From assembly GCF_023145695.1 (NCBI RefSeq), contig NZ_JAJHVV010000001.1, forward strand, positions 310,001-374,000: DNA of 64,000 nucleotides, written 5' to 3'. The notes under the pieces are model-generated. The model saw only the letters and a list, made by a program, of their open reading frames with translations. It was not told the DNA's origin and searched no databases. Below are positions 19,074 through 30,332 of this stretch, in pieces (positions within the stretch are counted from its first letter, which is position 1; each line of letters starts with the position of its first letter). Source of the stretch: Vibrio amylolyticus. Its GTDB lineage: Bacteria; Pseudomonadota; Gammaproteobacteria; Enterobacterales; Vibrionaceae. The position numbers and the translations under genes were made by a program.

Positions 19074-20081
19074 TTAAGGCTTATCAATACCGAAATGCAG
19101 ATAGGCTCTATCCGTTGCAATTCGGCCTCGTGGTGTCCGCTGCAAATAACCTTGCTGAATAAGATAAGGCTCTAAGACATCTTCAATCGTGTCTTTCTCT
19201 TCGCCGATGGCTGCGGCCATGTTGTCTAGCCCTACTGGCCCACCACTAAATTTTTCCATTATGGCGAGAAGTAATTTTCTATCCATATAATCGAATCCTT
19301 GTGCGTCAACATCAAGCATATTGAGCGCTTTATCAGCGACATTCTCACAAATATGCCCATTACCTTTCACTTCTGCGTAATCACGCACACGACGCAACAG
19401 TCGGTTAGCGATTCGAGGCGTACCACGTGCTCGTCGAGCAATCTCTAATGCACCTTCCTCTTCCATTGAAAGATTCAAGCAATTGGCACTGCGCATAACG
19501 ATATTTTGCAGATCGGCCACTTTGTAATATTCAAGACGCTGTGTGATACCAAAACGGTCACGAAGTGGTGACGTTAATGATCCTGCACGAGTCGTCGCCC
19601 CAATAAGGGTAAATGGCGGTAAATCTATCTTTATTGAGCGAGCAGCTGGCCCTTCACCAATCATAATATCTAATTGATAGTCTTCCATCGCCGGATAAAG
19701 CACCTCTTCAACCATTGGGCTTAAACGGTGAATTTCATCGATAAAAAGAACATCATTCTCTTCGAGATTGGTGAGTAGCGCAGCTAAGTCACCCGCTTTT
19801 TCTAGAACTGGGCCAGATGTCGTTCGAATATTGACTTCCATCTCATTCGCAACAATGTTGGCCAGTGTCGTTTTACCTAAACCTGGAGGCCCGAAGATCA
19901 AGAGATGGTCAAGCGCTTCATTTCGAAGCTGCGCCGCTTTAATAAAGATTTCCATCTGATCTTTGACGTGATCTTGGCCTTTATAATCGGCTAGCTTTTT
20001 AGGTCGAATGGCGCGATCAATAACGTCTTCTTCTTTAAAAACTGGGCTATCTGGGGCAATTAAACGATCGGCTTCAATCAT
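19074..20081 (-). CDS. ruvB: Holliday junction branch migration helicase RuvB
   Basis: 335 residues. AAA+ ATPase with Walker [13 protein letters not shown] near residue 65, Walker [11 protein letters not shown], sensor [10 protein letters not shown] and arginine finger region SPLRDRFG. The C-terminal winged helix includes [14 protein letters not shown] and [15 protein letters not shown]. The RuvB hexamer drives branch migration on DNA bound by RuvA. It follows ruvA by 26 bp. Confidence 0.98.
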   Translation of the reverse strand: MIEADRLIAPDSPVFKEEDVIDRAIRPKKLADYKGQDHVKDQMEIFIKAAQLRNEALDHLLIFGPPGLGKTTLANIVANEMEVNIRTTSGPVLEKAGDLAALLTNLEENDVLFIDEIHRLSPMVEEVLYPAMEDYQLDIMIGEGPAARSIKIDLPPFTLIGATTRAGSLTSPLRDRFGITQRLEYYKVADLQNIVMRSANCLNLSMEEEGALEIARRARGTPRIANRLLRRVRDYAEVKGNGHICENVADKALNMLDVDAQGFDYMDRKLLLAIMEKFSGGPVGLDNMAAAIGEEKDTIEDVLEPYLIQQGYLQRTPRGRIATDRAYLHFGIDKP

Positions 20082-20107
20082 AGTGAGTATTTAATCCTAG
20101 TTGTGTC

Positions 20108-20725
20108 TTAAACCATCGACTTTAATGAATCGCGAATAATCTGTTCGCTAGTCATATCATCTCTTGCAACTTGAGATACCACCTTAGAAGCCTGAACAGG
20201 CTTATAGCCAAGCGCAAGTAGCGCACTCACCGCTTCATCTTGCGCATGCTTCGGGCTGTTAGTTACAGGTGAATCGATAGGAGCAGCATCGGTCGCAGGC
20301 GTAAATAAATCCCCTTCGCCCCAGCCTTTCAAGCGGTCTTTCATCTCAACCACAAGACGTTCTGCGGTTTTTTTACCAACTCCAGGAAGCTTAACTAACG
20401 TTGAAATATCTTCACGCTCTACACTCGCCACAAACTGACTCGCCGACATACCCGATAAGATACCTAAACCAAGCTTAGGGCCAACTCCGTTGGCTTTAAT
20501 CACTTCTCTAAATAGAGCGCGCTCTTTAACCGTATTAAAGCCGTAAAGAAGCTGAGCGTCTTCTCTCACCACAAAGTGAGTATAAATCACTGCCTCTTGA
20601 CCCAATTCTGGAAGCTCATAAAAACAGCTCATCGGCATTTGCACTTCATAGCCAATGCCATTTACTTCAATTAATAATTCAGGGGGCTGCTTTTCAATCA
20701 ATAAGCCGCGAAGACGTCCAATCAC
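20108..20725 (-). CDS. ruvA: Holliday junction-binding protein RuvA
   Basis: 205 residues from a GTG at 20725, which gives the canonical IGRLRG start; E. coli RuvA is 203. The frame runs open to 20809, but that stretch contains the upstream terminator hairpin. Domain I is the OB fold ([15 protein letters not shown]), domain II has helix-hairpin-helix motifs ([32 protein letters not shown]), and domain III ([13 protein letters not shown]) contacts RuvB. A hairpin terminator and a chemoreceptor gene separate it from ruvC, so it needs its own promoter or readthrough. Confidence 0.96.
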   Translation of the reverse strand: MIGRLRGLLIEKQPPELLIEVNGIGYEVQMPMSCFYELPELGQEAVIYTHFVVREDAQLLYGFNTVKERALFREVIKANGVGPKLGLGILSGMSASQFVASVEREDISTLVKLPGVGKKTAERLVVEMKDRLKGWGEGDLFTPATDAAPIDSPVTNSPKHAQDEAVSALLALGYKPVQASKVVSQVARDDMTSEQIIRDSLKSMV

Positions 20726-20760
20726 GTGAGATCTCTTTAGAAAACAATTTGCGACAAGAA

Positions 20761-20792
20761 TAATAAAGAACTGGATAGACATCCAGTTCTTT
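20761..20792 (-). terminator. Terminator-like hairpin between the chemoreceptor gene and ruvA
   Basis: Perfect 12-bp stem AAAGAACTGGAT / ATCCAGTTCTTT with a four-base loop (20764-20791), followed on the minus strand by ATTATTC. It lies 15 bp past the chemoreceptor stop and 39 bp before the ruvA start. Confidence 0.75.
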
Positions 20793-20805
20793 ATGCAAAT
20801 TGGAA

Positions 20806-22257
20806 TCAAATGTTCGACACAACTTGATCGAGCTGATGCGTTAAACGGCGTACTGAGTCCACTTGATTATTCAGTGCATCGCCATTTCGAGCGACGGTCT
20901 CTGAAATAGATTTGGTGCTCACGACACTACTCGCGACCTCACTACTGGTTTCATCGAGCTCTTTAAGTGACGTCATTTGTTGCGCCATGATACCTGTTAA
21001 CCCATTTACATCTGTGGAGATTTGGGTCACTTGTTCGATAATGGAATTCATTCGTTCAGCGCTTGATGTCACAACCTCTTGGCCATGCTTCACTTCATTT
21101 TCACTACGATCTAGCAGCGAACGAATCTCTATAGCTGAGTTACTACTTTTCCCAGACAACTCTCGTACTTGCTCAGCAACCACAGCAAAACCTCTACCTT
21201 GTTCCCCTGCTCTCGCCGCTTCTATGGCGGCATTTAGTGCCAATAGATTCGTTTGTTCTGCCACTGAAGTGATTAAATCTGCAACTTTGGTTATCTCTTC
21301 ATGACTACTGAGTATTTGGCCAATTGCCGATGTTGAAGCGGCAAGTAGCTCCGAACTCATTGCTGCCTGCTGATGAACCTGCTGACTTCTAAAATGAAGC
21401 TCATCGACAAATTTGCTCGACTCTTCCACTCCCAGTGCCATTTGGTGGACTTGCTGGCTCATCTGCTCGGCGGCACTCGCTTGCGATTCACAATTAATAT
21501 TGAGTTGATTCACCTGTCCATCAAGTTGCTTAGATTGCAATTCAAGCTCTTCAGAGACACTTTTAAGCTGAGTTGAGTTTGTTGTGGCCTGCTCTAATAC
21601 ACTCGCTAATCTGTTTGATCCGTTTTGTGCCTTCGATGCTATATGCTCGCTACTTTGCTTCGCCTTTTCGGCAACCTCGATAGCGTGGTCACGCTGCTTT
21701 GCTGTGAATGCTTGAGCGATGCAAATAACGATGAGCGGAAGAACCGTTCCAGACCATATTTCAATGCGGGTCGCTGATTCACTTAATTCTAATACAGGAA
21801 ATGGCGTACCTGATATGTGCTGATAGGTCATGACGGATGACAGGGATATCACAACTAGGCTCCACGTTAGCGCCATCACTCTTGTGCCAGACAAGAAGAA
21901 CGCAACAATGAGGAGCGGAACCCAAAATGCTTGGGTTGAATTCACCACTCCACCACTTTGATAAATTATATTCAGCGCATGCAGTGCCATTCCCGTGAAG
22001 CCAATATTTAAGGCAATGAACGGACTTTTCAACCATCGCAAACTCATGGCTGAAATCAGCTCAAGAGCCATTAACGCCATTGACGTCATAATAAGGGAGT
22101 CGTGCCCATACTTGCTCCATTTTATGAAGCTATAGATACCGACGAGAAAGGCAATAAATGTAAATAAAGAGAGGATATCGGCTTGGCGTTGTTGTTTTCG
22201 ATCCCATTGTGGATCATTCGGCATACAAGCTTCACGCCATAGTTTAGCAGGGTTCAT
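20806..22257 (-). CDS. Methyl-accepting chemotaxis protein with multi-helix membrane sensor
   Basis: 483 residues. The first 195 or so contain about six hydrophobic helices and no large periplasmic loop, so any signal is sensed in or near the membrane. No HAMP domain is evident. Then comes a cytoplasmic coiled-coil signalling domain with the conserved tip [20 protein letters not shown] and [13 protein letters not shown] at about residues 330-365. It should bind CheW/CheA and bias flagellar rotation. The ATG at 22257 has AAGGAT upstream; an ATG 11 codons in is an alternative. The gene lies between ruvC and ruvA on the same strand, which is not the usual arrangement. Confidence 0.9.
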   Translation of the reverse strand: MNPAKLWREACMPNDPQWDRKQQRQADILSLFTFIAFLVGIYSFIKWSKYGHDSLIMTSMALMALELISAMSLRWLKSPFIALNIGFTGMALHALNIIYQSGGVVNSTQAFWVPLLIVAFFLSGTRVMALTWSLVVISLSSVMTYQHISGTPFPVLELSESATRIEIWSGTVLPLIVICIAQAFTAKQRDHAIEVAEKAKQSSEHIASKAQNGSNRLASVLEQATTNSTQLKSVSEELELQSKQLDGQVNQLNINCESQASAAEQMSQQVHQMALGVEESSKFVDELHFRSQQVHQQAAMSSELLAASTSAIGQILSSHEEITKVADLITSVAEQTNLLALNAAIEAARAGEQGRGFAVVAEQVRELSGKSSNSAIEIRSLLDRSENEVKHGQEVVTSSAERMNSIIEQVTQISTDVNGLTGIMAQQMTSLKELDETSSEVASSVVSTKSISETVARNGDALNNQVDSVRRLTHQLDQVVSNI

Positions 22258-22382
22258 CGGAGATCATCCTTGACTAGTTGAGACTAATTAGACCTCCGAC
22301 CACTATATTTACCTAACAACTCAGCAACAAATAAAGATACCCAAACTGCTTAATATGTCTCATTTTTGAGGATGCAGATGAA

Positions 22383-22904
22383 TTAGCGATAACGGCCTTT
22401 TTTCGCACTGGTCGCCTTCCCTGCAAGCGCCGCTAACGTTTTATTGGTGTTAGCATGACAAATAGCCACACCAAGCGCATCTGCCGCATCGGCTTGCGGT
22501 TTCGCTGGCAGTTTTAACATATGTTGAACCATGTGCTGAACCTGCGCTTTATCTGCGCCACCTGTTCCTACGACCGCTTGTTTTATTGATCTCGCGGAAT
22601 ATTCAAACACAGGCAAATCACAATTCACGGCGGCAACAATAGCGCTGCCTCTTGCCTGACCAAGCTTGAGCGCTGAATCTGGGTTTTTCGCCATGAACAC
22701 CTGTTCAATAGCAAACACGTCTGGCTGGAACTGAGTAATGATCTCTGAAACACCCGCATAGATTTGCTTTAATCGCCCGGGCAACTCTTTTTCAGACATA
22801 CGAATACAGCCACTCCCTAGATAATAGAGATGACGCCCTTGCTGTTGTATAACGCCATAGCCTGTAATGCGGGAACCTGGATCAATCCCTAAAATAATCG
22901 ACAT
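22383..22904 (-). CDS. ruvC: Holliday junction resolvase RuvC
   Basis: 173 residues, E. coli length. RNase H-like nuclease: [13 protein letters not shown] gives the first catalytic Asp (Asp8), [20 protein letters not shown] the catalytic Glu, and [14 protein letters not shown] the last two acidic residues. It cuts Holliday junctions after RuvAB migration. It lies between aspS and the chemoreceptor gene. Confidence 0.97.
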   Translation of the reverse strand: MSIILGIDPGSRITGYGVIQQQGRHLYYLGSGCIRMSEKELPGRLKQIYAGVSEIITQFQPDVFAIEQVFMAKNPDSALKLGQARGSAIVAAVNCDLPVFEYSARSIKQAVVGTGGADKAQVQHMVQHMLKLPAKPQADAADALGVAICHANTNKTLAALAGKATSAKKGRYR

Positions 22905-22962
22905 TAATTACTCTTATTATGATTTGACCAATTACGGCCGCCTCTTTATTAGTTTGCATTAG

Positions 22963-23001
22963 AAAAAACAAAGCGCCAATTGATATCATCAATTAGCGCT
23001 T
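22963..23001 (-). terminator. Rho-independent terminator of aspS
   Basis: AAGCGCTAATTGAT pairs with ATCAATTGGCGCTT (one G-T pair) and is followed on the minus strand by TGTTTTTTC; 30 bp past the aspS stop. Confidence 0.85.
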
Positions 23002-23031
23002 ATGTATTAGTCAATTAGCAAATTTCGCGAA

Positions 23032-24807
23032 TTACTCAGCTTCTTTCTTAGCTTCAGTGACTGCGATCGCAAGCTCTTCCAGTGACGCTGGGTTCGCTAA
23101 ACTTGGCGCGTCTGTTAGTAGACATGCTGCCGCCGTTGTTTTCGGGAATGCGATAACGTCACGGATGTTTTCTGTACCACAAAGTAGCATGGCTAGACGG
23201 TCAAGACCGAATGCTAGACCTGCGTGTGGTGGTGTACCGTATTTAAGCGCGTCAAGTAGGAAGCCAAACTTCTCTTGCTGCTCTTGCTCTTCAATACCTA
23301 GGATGCCAAATACCGCAGTTTGCATTTCTGCGTTGTGAATACGTACAGAACCGCCGCCAACTTCGTAGCCGTTGATAACCATGTCGTAGGCATCAGAGTT
23401 AGCTGCTGCTGGGTTCGCTTTTAGCTCTTCCGCGTTCACACCAAGTGGTGATGTGAATGGGTGGTGCATAGCGTGTAGGTTGCCTTCACCGTCTTCTTCG
23501 AACATTGGAAAATCAATAACCCAAAGAGGAGCCCAAGCTTTCTTATCCGTTAGTTCTAAGTCATCGCCTAGCTTAATACGAAGTGCGCCCATTGCTTCAG
23601 CAACGATGTTCGCTTTATCAGCGCCAAATAGGATGATATCGCCAGATTCAGCATTAGTACGCTCAAGAATACCGTTAATGACGTCTTCGTTTAGGAACTT
23701 AGCCACTGGAGATTGGATACCTTCCATGCCTGCAGCACGGTCATTAACCTTCATCCAAGCAAGGCCTTTCGCGCCGTAGATGCCTACATGCTCAGCATAA
23801 CCGTCGATTTGCTTACGAGTTAGCTTAGCGCCACCTGGGACACGGATTACCGCTACACGACCTTTTTCGTCATTTGCAGGACCAGAGAATACTTTGAATT
23901 CGACATCTTTCAGTAAGTCAGCAACGTCCACGAGTTCTAATGGGTTACGTAGATCTGGCTTATCAGAACCAAAACGACGAATCGCTTCAGAGAATGGCAT
24001 GACAGGGAATTGACCAAGTTCAACATCCAAAAGCTCTTTCCACATATCGTGAACCAGCTTTTCAGTAATGTTACGTACTTCTTGAGAAGACATGAACGAG
24101 GTTTCGATATCGATTTGAGTAAATTCAGGCTGACGATCAGCACGTAAATCTTCATCACGGAAACATTTAACGATTTGGTAGTAGCGATCAAAACCAGACA
24201 TCATCAGCAACTGCTTAAACAGCTGAGGAGATTGAGGAAGTGCGTAGAAACTGCCTTTGTGAACACGGCTTGGTACTAGGTAGTCACGTGCACCTTCTGG
24301 TGTCGCTTTAGTTAGTACTGGTGTTTCGATGTCTAGGAACAGGTTTTCATCTAGGAAACGACGAACGAAGCTAGAAGCACGTGCACGAAGCTTGATGCGG
24401 TCGCTCATTTCTGGGCGACGAAGATCGATGTAACGGTACTTTAGACGCTGTTCTTCAGAGTTCGTTTGGTTGAAATCTAGTGGAAGTGCTTCAGAACGGT
24501 TGATGATCTCTAAGCCTGTTGCATAAAGCTCAACTTCACCCGTTGCCATGTCTTTGTTTACTTGGCTTTCTGGACGTACGCGTACTTCGCCAGTCAATTT
24601 GATACAGAATTCATTACGCAGTTGGTTCGCGATTGGAAAGATATCTTTCATATCTGGATCGACAACAACCTGAACGATGCCTTCGCGATCGCGCATATCA
24701 ATGAAGATAAGACCGCCTAAATCACGGCGACGATTTACCCAGCCGCACAATTCTACAGTTTGTCCCGCCAGGGACTTGTTCAGGTTACCACAGTAATGGG
24801 TACGCAT
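23032..24807 (-). CDS. aspS: Aspartyl-tRNA synthetase
   Basis: 591 residues, as in E. coli (590). N-terminal OB fold for the anticodon ([26 protein letters not shown]), class II core with motif 2 [20 protein letters not shown], a bacterial GAD insertion in the middle, and motif 3 [13 protein letters not shown] near the end. Charges tRNA-Asp in the cytoplasm. Transcribed alone or with ruvC, from which it is separated by a terminator. Confidence 0.98.
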   Translation of the reverse strand: MRTHYCGNLNKSLAGQTVELCGWVNRRRDLGGLIFIDMRDREGIVQVVVDPDMKDIFPIANQLRNEFCIKLTGEVRVRPESQVNKDMATGEVELYATGLEIINRSEALPLDFNQTNSEEQRLKYRYIDLRRPEMSDRIKLRARASSFVRRFLDENLFLDIETPVLTKATPEGARDYLVPSRVHKGSFYALPQSPQLFKQLLMMSGFDRYYQIVKCFRDEDLRADRQPEFTQIDIETSFMSSQEVRNITEKLVHDMWKELLDVELGQFPVMPFSEAIRRFGSDKPDLRNPLELVDVADLLKDVEFKVFSGPANDEKGRVAVIRVPGGAKLTRKQIDGYAEHVGIYGAKGLAWMKVNDRAAGMEGIQSPVAKFLNEDVINGILERTNAESGDIILFGADKANIVAEAMGALRIKLGDDLELTDKKAWAPLWVIDFPMFEEDGEGNLHAMHHPFTSPLGVNAEELKANPAAANSDAYDMVINGYEVGGGSVRIHNAEMQTAVFGILGIEEQEQQEKFGFLLDALKYGTPPHAGLAFGLDRLAMLLCGTENIRDVIAFPKTTAAACLLTDAPSLANPASLEELAIAVTEAKKEAE

Positions 24808-25096
24808 AATGAATTTCCCAATCTCTTAATTGTTTACTAATTTCCAAGCTGTAGGCGGACATTTCCACCCTACAGAGCAAAGGAATATTTATACGCGGAA
24901 ACTCGCTCAAAATCGACCTTCCGCACTCGAATTTATTGTGTTTTATCGTGCTTTGCTGCTTTTTAAACCACCAAACGTGTAAATATTCAGCAAAACCAAA
25001 AAAATTGCGCTAATTATATCTCGAAAGTACCGAATTCAGCAAAACTCTCGTACAGTACTATTTTATCCATTTATCGAAATGAAATTTAGGGTTTTC

Positions 25097-25963
25097 ATGT
25101 ACCATTTTCCTTTACGTCTCGGCTTAACCATGTGGTCTCATCCTGAATGGCAATCTTCACTTTATGGAAAAGGGACAAAACCTGCTGAACGGCTTGAAAA
25201 ATACGCGTCAGTATTTCATTGCGTTGAAGGGAATACCACGTTTTACGCCACGCCCTCTATTAGCACATTGCAAAACTGGCGCAGTGCAACACACGATGAT
25301 TTTCATTTCACATTCAAGCTCCCAAAATTCATCACCCACCAACAGCAGTTAAGGCATTGCCAGCAAGAGCTCACCGACTTTCTTAATGTTATGGCCCCTC
25401 TTCACTCGCGTATTGGGCAATGGACAATTCAGCTGCCTCATCAATTTGAACCTCAATCACTAGAGGTTTTAAAAAAGTTTTGTACGCTGTTTCCAAAAGA
25501 GATGAAACTTGGCGTTGAAGTTCGTCACATGGGATTTTTTAATAAGCGTGACTCAGAAAAACGTTTTAACCACTGGCTAGTAGAAAATGGAATTAATCGA
25601 ATCATCATGGATAGTCGCCCTGTTTTTTCTGCTCCTCCCACGAGTGCCGCGGTGATCGATGCCCATCAGAAAAAACCCAAAGTCCCTGTTCATGCTATTT
25701 CGACCGCCGATAATCCCATGATTCGCTTTATCGGGCACCCAGACCAAGAAGCAAACTTGGCCTTTTTTGAACCTTGGCTTAAGAAGCTCCCAATATGGAT
25801 TGAGGAAGGAAAGCAACCGTATGTCATGATACATACGCCAGATAATGTAGAAGCTCCTCAATTGGCTGACAAATTGTATAAACAACTGGCTGAAAAAACA
25901 GATCTTCCAAAACTTGCTGCTTTCCCTGCCCAGCAAGGCAACAACCAAATTTCAATGTTTTAA
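25097..25963 (+). CDS. yecE: DUF72 family protein (YecE-like)
   Basis: 288 residues from the ATG at 25097, which has AGGG six bases upstream; the ATG at 25079 in the same frame is possible but has no ribosome site. Matches E. coli YecE: HCVEGNTTFYA, FHFTFKLPKFITHQ, LGVEVRHMGFF, RIIMDSRPVFSA, KKPKVPVHA and HTPDNVEAPQLA. The family has a TIM-barrel-like fold; no activity is established. Divergent from aspS. Confidence 0.85.
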   Translation: MYHFPLRLGLTMWSHPEWQSSLYGKGTKPAERLEKYASVFHCVEGNTTFYATPSISTLQNWRSATHDDFHFTFKLPKFITHQQQLRHCQQELTDFLNVMAPLHSRIGQWTIQLPHQFEPQSLEVLKKFCTLFPKEMKLGVEVRHMGFFNKRDSEKRFNHWLVENGINRIIMDSRPVFSAPPTSAAVIDAHQKKPKVPVHAISTADNPMIRFIGHPDQEANLAFFEPWLKKLPIWIEEGKQPYVMIHTPDNVEAPQLADKLYKQLAEKTDLPKLAAFPAQQGNNQISMF

Positions 25964-26097
25964 ATTCACCACAAACTATAGTTCAATATTCATACAATCA
26001 GAGCATCGATGATTTCGTGACATAACAAGGATAATTACGTAAAATACGCCCCCTTTTATCGGGTATGGATATTCCATTCCTAAGTTAACATCCATGA

Positions 26098-26835
<738 letters not shown>

Positions 26836-26972
26836 TAACGCCACTTTTTATTAGCGGGTTGGGAACTTTCGTTCGTCAGCCATGCCTTAAAGTGTTCAGT
26901 TATCCACTCTTTTATTTATAGAGCCGTACTGAACACGCACAAAATAATAGATATTTTTACAGGAACACATCA

Positions 26973-27944
26973 ATGTTCGATTTTGCAAACATCTACCAAC
27001 TTCTCGCAAAAGATGACCGCCTACAACCATGGCTCAATACACTACCTCAGCAGCTTACGGATTGGCAAAATGCAGAACATGGGGATTTTGATCGCTGGCT
27101 TCGCGCACTCAAAAAAATCCAATCGGGTAAACCTGATAATATTGATTTGAAAGAATCTGTCTCTCTTTCCAATACTACTCCTCTTGTAACAGGTGAAGTA
27201 AAGAAGCTAGAGAACCTATTGAAGACGTTTCACCCTTGGCGCAAAGGCCCTTATACCGTCCACGACATTCATATCGATACCGAATGGCGAAGTGACTGGA
27301 AATGGGATCGTGTATTACCCCATATATCTCCCTTAAAAAATCGTAATGTTCTCGATGTAGGCTGCGGTAATGGCTACCATATGTGGCGTATGCTTGGAGA
27401 GCAAGCGCGCTTATGTATCGGTATCGACCCCTCTCACCTTTTCTTAGTCCAATTTGAAGCGATTCGAAAACTAATGGGCGATGATCAACGAACTCACTTG
27501 CTTCCACTCGGTATCGAACAACTTCCTAAGTTGGAAGCGTTTGACACGGTATTTAGCATGGGCGTTTTATACCATCGCCGTTCCCCACTTGATCATCTCA
27601 TTCAGCTAAAAGATCAACTGGTTTCTGGCGGAGAGTTAGTGCTTGAGACACTTGTTATTGAAGGCGATGAAAACACGGTTCTGGTTCCGGTCGGTCGCTA
27701 TGCTCAGATGAGAAATGTTTATTTCTTCCCTTCTGCTTTAGCATTAAAGGTGTGGTTAGAGCAAGTTGGTTTTGAAAATGTTAGAGTTGTTGATGAGAAC
27801 ACAACCACCATTGGTGAACAACGTACCACAGAGTGGATGACGCACAATTCTTTACCTGATTATTTAGACCCAAATGATCCAACAAAGACTCGTGAAGGTC
27901 ACCCTGCGCCACGCCGCGCAATATTAGTGGCGAACAAGCCATAA
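26973..27944 (+). CDS. cmoB: tRNA U34 carboxymethyltransferase CmoB
   Basis: 323 residues, same as E. coli Cmo[21 protein letters not shown] is the SAM-type binding motif, and [13 protein letters not shown] and [16 protein letters not shown] are family signatures. CmoB transfers a carboxymethyl group from carboxy-SAM to 5-hydroxyuridine-34. Has an AGGAA ribosome site (TTTTTACAGGAACACATCA before the ATG). Confidence 0.96.
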   Translation: MFDFANIYQLLAKDDRLQPWLNTLPQQLTDWQNAEHGDFDRWLRALKKIQSGKPDNIDLKESVSLSNTTPLVTGEVKKLENLLKTFHPWRKGPYTVHDIHIDTEWRSDWKWDRVLPHISPLKNRNVLDVGCGNGYHMWRMLGEQARLCIGIDPSHLFLVQFEAIRKLMGDDQRTHLLPLGIEQLPKLEAFDTVFSMGVLYHRRSPLDHLIQLKDQLVSGGELVLETLVIEGDENTVLVPVGRYAQMRNVYFFPSALALKVWLEQVGFENVRVVDENTTTIGEQRTTEWMTHNSLPDYLDPNDPTKTREGHPAPRRAILVANKP

Positions 27945-27999
27945 TTGACAATTCTCTAACTTGTAATTCAAGCAATGAGATATTCTTCCGCTGATATAG

Positions 28000-28025
28000 G
28001 AGAGATGCATCAAAAAGCATCTCTC
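28000..28025. other. Perfect stem-loop between cmoB and the retropepsin gene
   Basis: GAGAGATGC / GCATCTCTC, a 9-bp perfect inverted repeat with an 8-base A-rich loop. It has no T-tract on either strand, so it is not a standard terminator. It lies 46-71 bp upstream of the lipoprotein start and could shape the 5' end of that mRNA. Confidence 0.5.
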
Positions 28026-28070
28026 ATAGTCACTAAACAACTTAATAATAATAGTGCATTAAGGTTTTCA

Positions 28071-28814
28071 ATGTTTAAACGATTAGTCCCAGCCCTTGCC
28101 CTTGGCCTTTTAGCCGGCTGCGCACAAACCAATAGCGAACAACTACATCAAGAAACAATTTCAGCTATTCAAGAATCGAACCTTCATCTTACCAATAGGC
28201 TTAACAATATCGCCCTATCTGTTAGCAATCAGACGGATTATGTTGACAGTTTAGAAGCAGAAATTATTTTCCTACAAGAGCAAATTGAACACGCTACCAT
28301 CAGTCTATCTAATCCCCCACAAATAGAAGAAGAGGAAGAGACATCCCCTCTTCCTGTATCGCTACCAACCTCATCCACAGAAAAAATAGTACTCGGTGAA
28401 ATTGAGCATGTTCAAATCGACTCGATTGGACAAACTTTTGATGCTCGAGTTGATACAGGTGCCGCAACATCATCATTAAATGCTATTGATATTCAGCACT
28501 TTGAGCGCAATGGTAGAAATTGGGTTCGCTTCCACCTCTCAGACGGTGTCACAACATTGGATGACAACAACTGGATCGAACTTCCTGTTATACGATTTGT
28601 AAAAATTCGCCAATCCACTAGTGAGAGCTCAGAAAGAAGAGCGGTTGTAGAACTTTGGGTTAGAGTTGGCAAAATTCATGAAAAAGCGCAGTTTACATTG
28701 GCAGACAGGTCACAAATGAGTCATCCTATTCTTCTAGGGCGAGAGTTCATTCGAGACATCGCACTTGTTGATATAAGCCGCAAATATATACATACGGAAA
28801 TCAAACAAAAATAA
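28071..28814 (+). CDS. Lipoprotein retropepsin-like aspartic protease (RimK-cluster)
   Basis: 247 residues from the ATG at 28071, preceded by AAGG; the upstream extension to 27975 is rejected because the lipoprotein signal begins here (lipobox LLAGC, Cys17). A coiled-coil linker and an acidic stretch follow. The C-terminal domain (from about 105) has ARVDTGAATSSLNA with the aspartic-protease signature DTGA at 128-131, and a later LLGREFIRD; this is the retropepsin-like family once called ATP-dependent zinc protease. The domain would sit in the periplasm at a membrane surface. First of three closely spaced genes with an inactive transglutaminase and an ATP-grasp enzyme. Its substrate is unknown to me. 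Confidence 0.82.
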   Translation: MFKRLVPALALGLLAGCAQTNSEQLHQETISAIQESNLHLTNRLNNIALSVSNQTDYVDSLEAEIIFLQEQIEHATISLSNPPQIEEEEETSPLPVSLPTSSTEKIVLGEIEHVQIDSIGQTFDARVDTGAATSSLNAIDIQHFERNGRNWVRFHLSDGVTTLDDNNWIELPVIRFVKIRQSTSESSERRAVVELWVRVGKIHEKAQFTLADRSQMSHPILLGREFIRDIALVDISRKYIHTEIKQK

Positions 28815-28824
28815 TAGGTAGTTT

Positions 28825-30330
28825 ATGACTTCAAAAATACCATTTTATCTATCAGTCGCCTTTCTGATAGTTGCAGGGATTGCGCTTAGTGTTTTAAGAC
28901 ATGATACTTACGGCGTACCTTGGACCCCAGGTGAAACTCGTCAAGTTTGGGATATTGAAGCTCGCGTAGAGTTCACTGCTCAAAATCAGCCCGTTAAAGC
29001 CTCTTTGGCCGCGCCTCTCACTCAAGCTGGCTACACTCTTATTAATGAATCAGCGTCCTCACCGGGTTACGGTGTTTCTTACTTAAATACCGATGCAGGT
29101 CGCCGTGCTGAATGGTCTATTCGCCAAGCAAGTGGCTCTCAGACGATTTATTACAAAACTCAATTTTTAGTTGATCCTCAAGCCGTCGTTCAATCTTCAA
29201 AGCCCACTGGAGAAATCATAAAGCCAACGTTTGATGGCCCAATGGAAGCGGCAGCTAATGCACTTATTACCCGTGCAAATCAACGCTCTGCAGATGACGT
29301 CACTTTTACTCGTGAACTAATCAAAACACTCAATGATGGCGATAGCCAAAACTCTGCATTAGTACTCAATCGTTTATCTAAGGTAGAGGCGGTAGATAAG
29401 CTTCTTGCCTATGCTCAAATACCAAGTAAAGTGGTTGGTGTTATTGAACTTGAGGATGGTCGACGTCGTCAAAGTATCCAGCAGATGAACCAAGTTTGGG
29501 ACGGCAAGAAGTGGGAGCTATTTAACCCAACGTCTGGTACGCCTGAAACGAAAGAAAACTTGTTAATCTGGGATGAGTCAAACGTTTCTCTTCTTGATAT
29601 CGTCGGTGGACAAAACAGCCAAGTCCACTTCTCTATGATTGCGCAAGACGTCTCTCCAAAACAAGCAACCAATGATAAAGTGCAAGCCGATGGTTTACTC
29701 AACATCTCTATTCATAGTCTGCCTCTCGAAGAGCAAGCGATGTTCAAAACCATCATGCTCATTCCAATTGGTGCGCTTCTTGTTGTATTCCTGCGTGTGA
29801 TTGTCGGTCTAAAAACGTCAGGGACTTTCATGCCAGTACTGATCGCAGTGGCATTTGTTCAAACGCAACTGGTCACCGGTATCGTGGGTTTCTTACTTAT
29901 TGTTGGTACCGGTTTGGTGATACGTAGTTATCTCTCCAAATTAAACCTGCTTTTGGTATCCCGGATCTCCGCGGTGATTATTACCGTTATCATGATCATT
30001 TCAGCCTTTACGGTTATCGCGTTCAATATTGGTCTAACAGAAGGTCTATCTATTACGTTCTTCCCGATGATCATCCTATCTTGGACGATTGAACGTATGT
30101 CTATTCTCTGGGAAGAAGAAGGTCCTAAAGAGGTTCTTTTGCAAGGTGGTGGCTCTCTATTAACCGCTGTACTTGTTTACCTAGCAATGACTAATAGCTA
30201 TGTTCAACACTTAACCTTTAACTTTATTGGTCTACAGCTGATTGTATTAGCGGCTATCTTATTGCTTGGTACCTACACTGGATACCGTTTAACAGAACTA
30301 CGTCGCTTTAAACCACTTGCGGAGGACTAA
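28825..30330 (+). CDS. Inactive transglutaminase fused to seven membrane helices
   Basis: 501 residues. One N-terminal helix (about 7-25), a periplasmic transglutaminase-like domain (about 30-290, with VWDGKKWELFNPTSG late in it) and about seven hydrophobic helices (about 310-485). There is no cysteine anywhere in the protein, so the catalytic Cys of transglutaminases is absent. A binding role is therefore more likely than a catalytic one. It starts 10 bp after the retropepsin gene and ends 2 bp before the ATP-grasp gene. This domain arrangement is known as a family associated with RimK-like ligases, without a function I can state. Confidence 0.82.
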   Translation: MTSKIPFYLSVAFLIVAGIALSVLRHDTYGVPWTPGETRQVWDIEARVEFTAQNQPVKASLAAPLTQAGYTLINESASSPGYGVSYLNTDAGRRAEWSIRQASGSQTIYYKTQFLVDPQAVVQSSKPTGEIIKPTFDGPMEAAANALITRANQRSADDVTFTRELIKTLNDGDSQNSALVLNRLSKVEAVDKLLAYAQIPSKVVGVIELEDGRRRQSIQQMNQVWDGKKWELFNPTSGTPETKENLLIWDESNVSLLDIVGGQNSQVHFSMIAQDVSPKQATNDKVQADGLLNISIHSLPLEEQAMFKTIMLIPIGALLVVFLRVIVGLKTSGTFMPVLIAVAFVQTQLVTGIVGFLLIVGTGLVIRSYLSKLNLLLVSRISAVIITVIMIISAFTVIAFNIGLTEGLSITFFPMIILSWTIERMSILWEEEGPKEVLLQGGGSLLTAVLVYLAMTNSYVQHLTFNFIGLQLIVLAAILLLGTYTGYRLTELRRFKPLAED

Positions 30331-30332
30331 CT

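Noticed and set aside
18833-19120. 95-codon open frame upstream of cydA
   Set aside because: It overlaps the end of ruvB and its terminator, and the product looks like non-coding AT-rich translation.
23057-23779. Open frames opposite aspS
   Set aside because: Both are antisense shadows of a well-conserved synthetase gene.
28825-30330. Active transglutaminase
   Set aside because: There is no cysteine in the protein, so the catalytic residue is missing.
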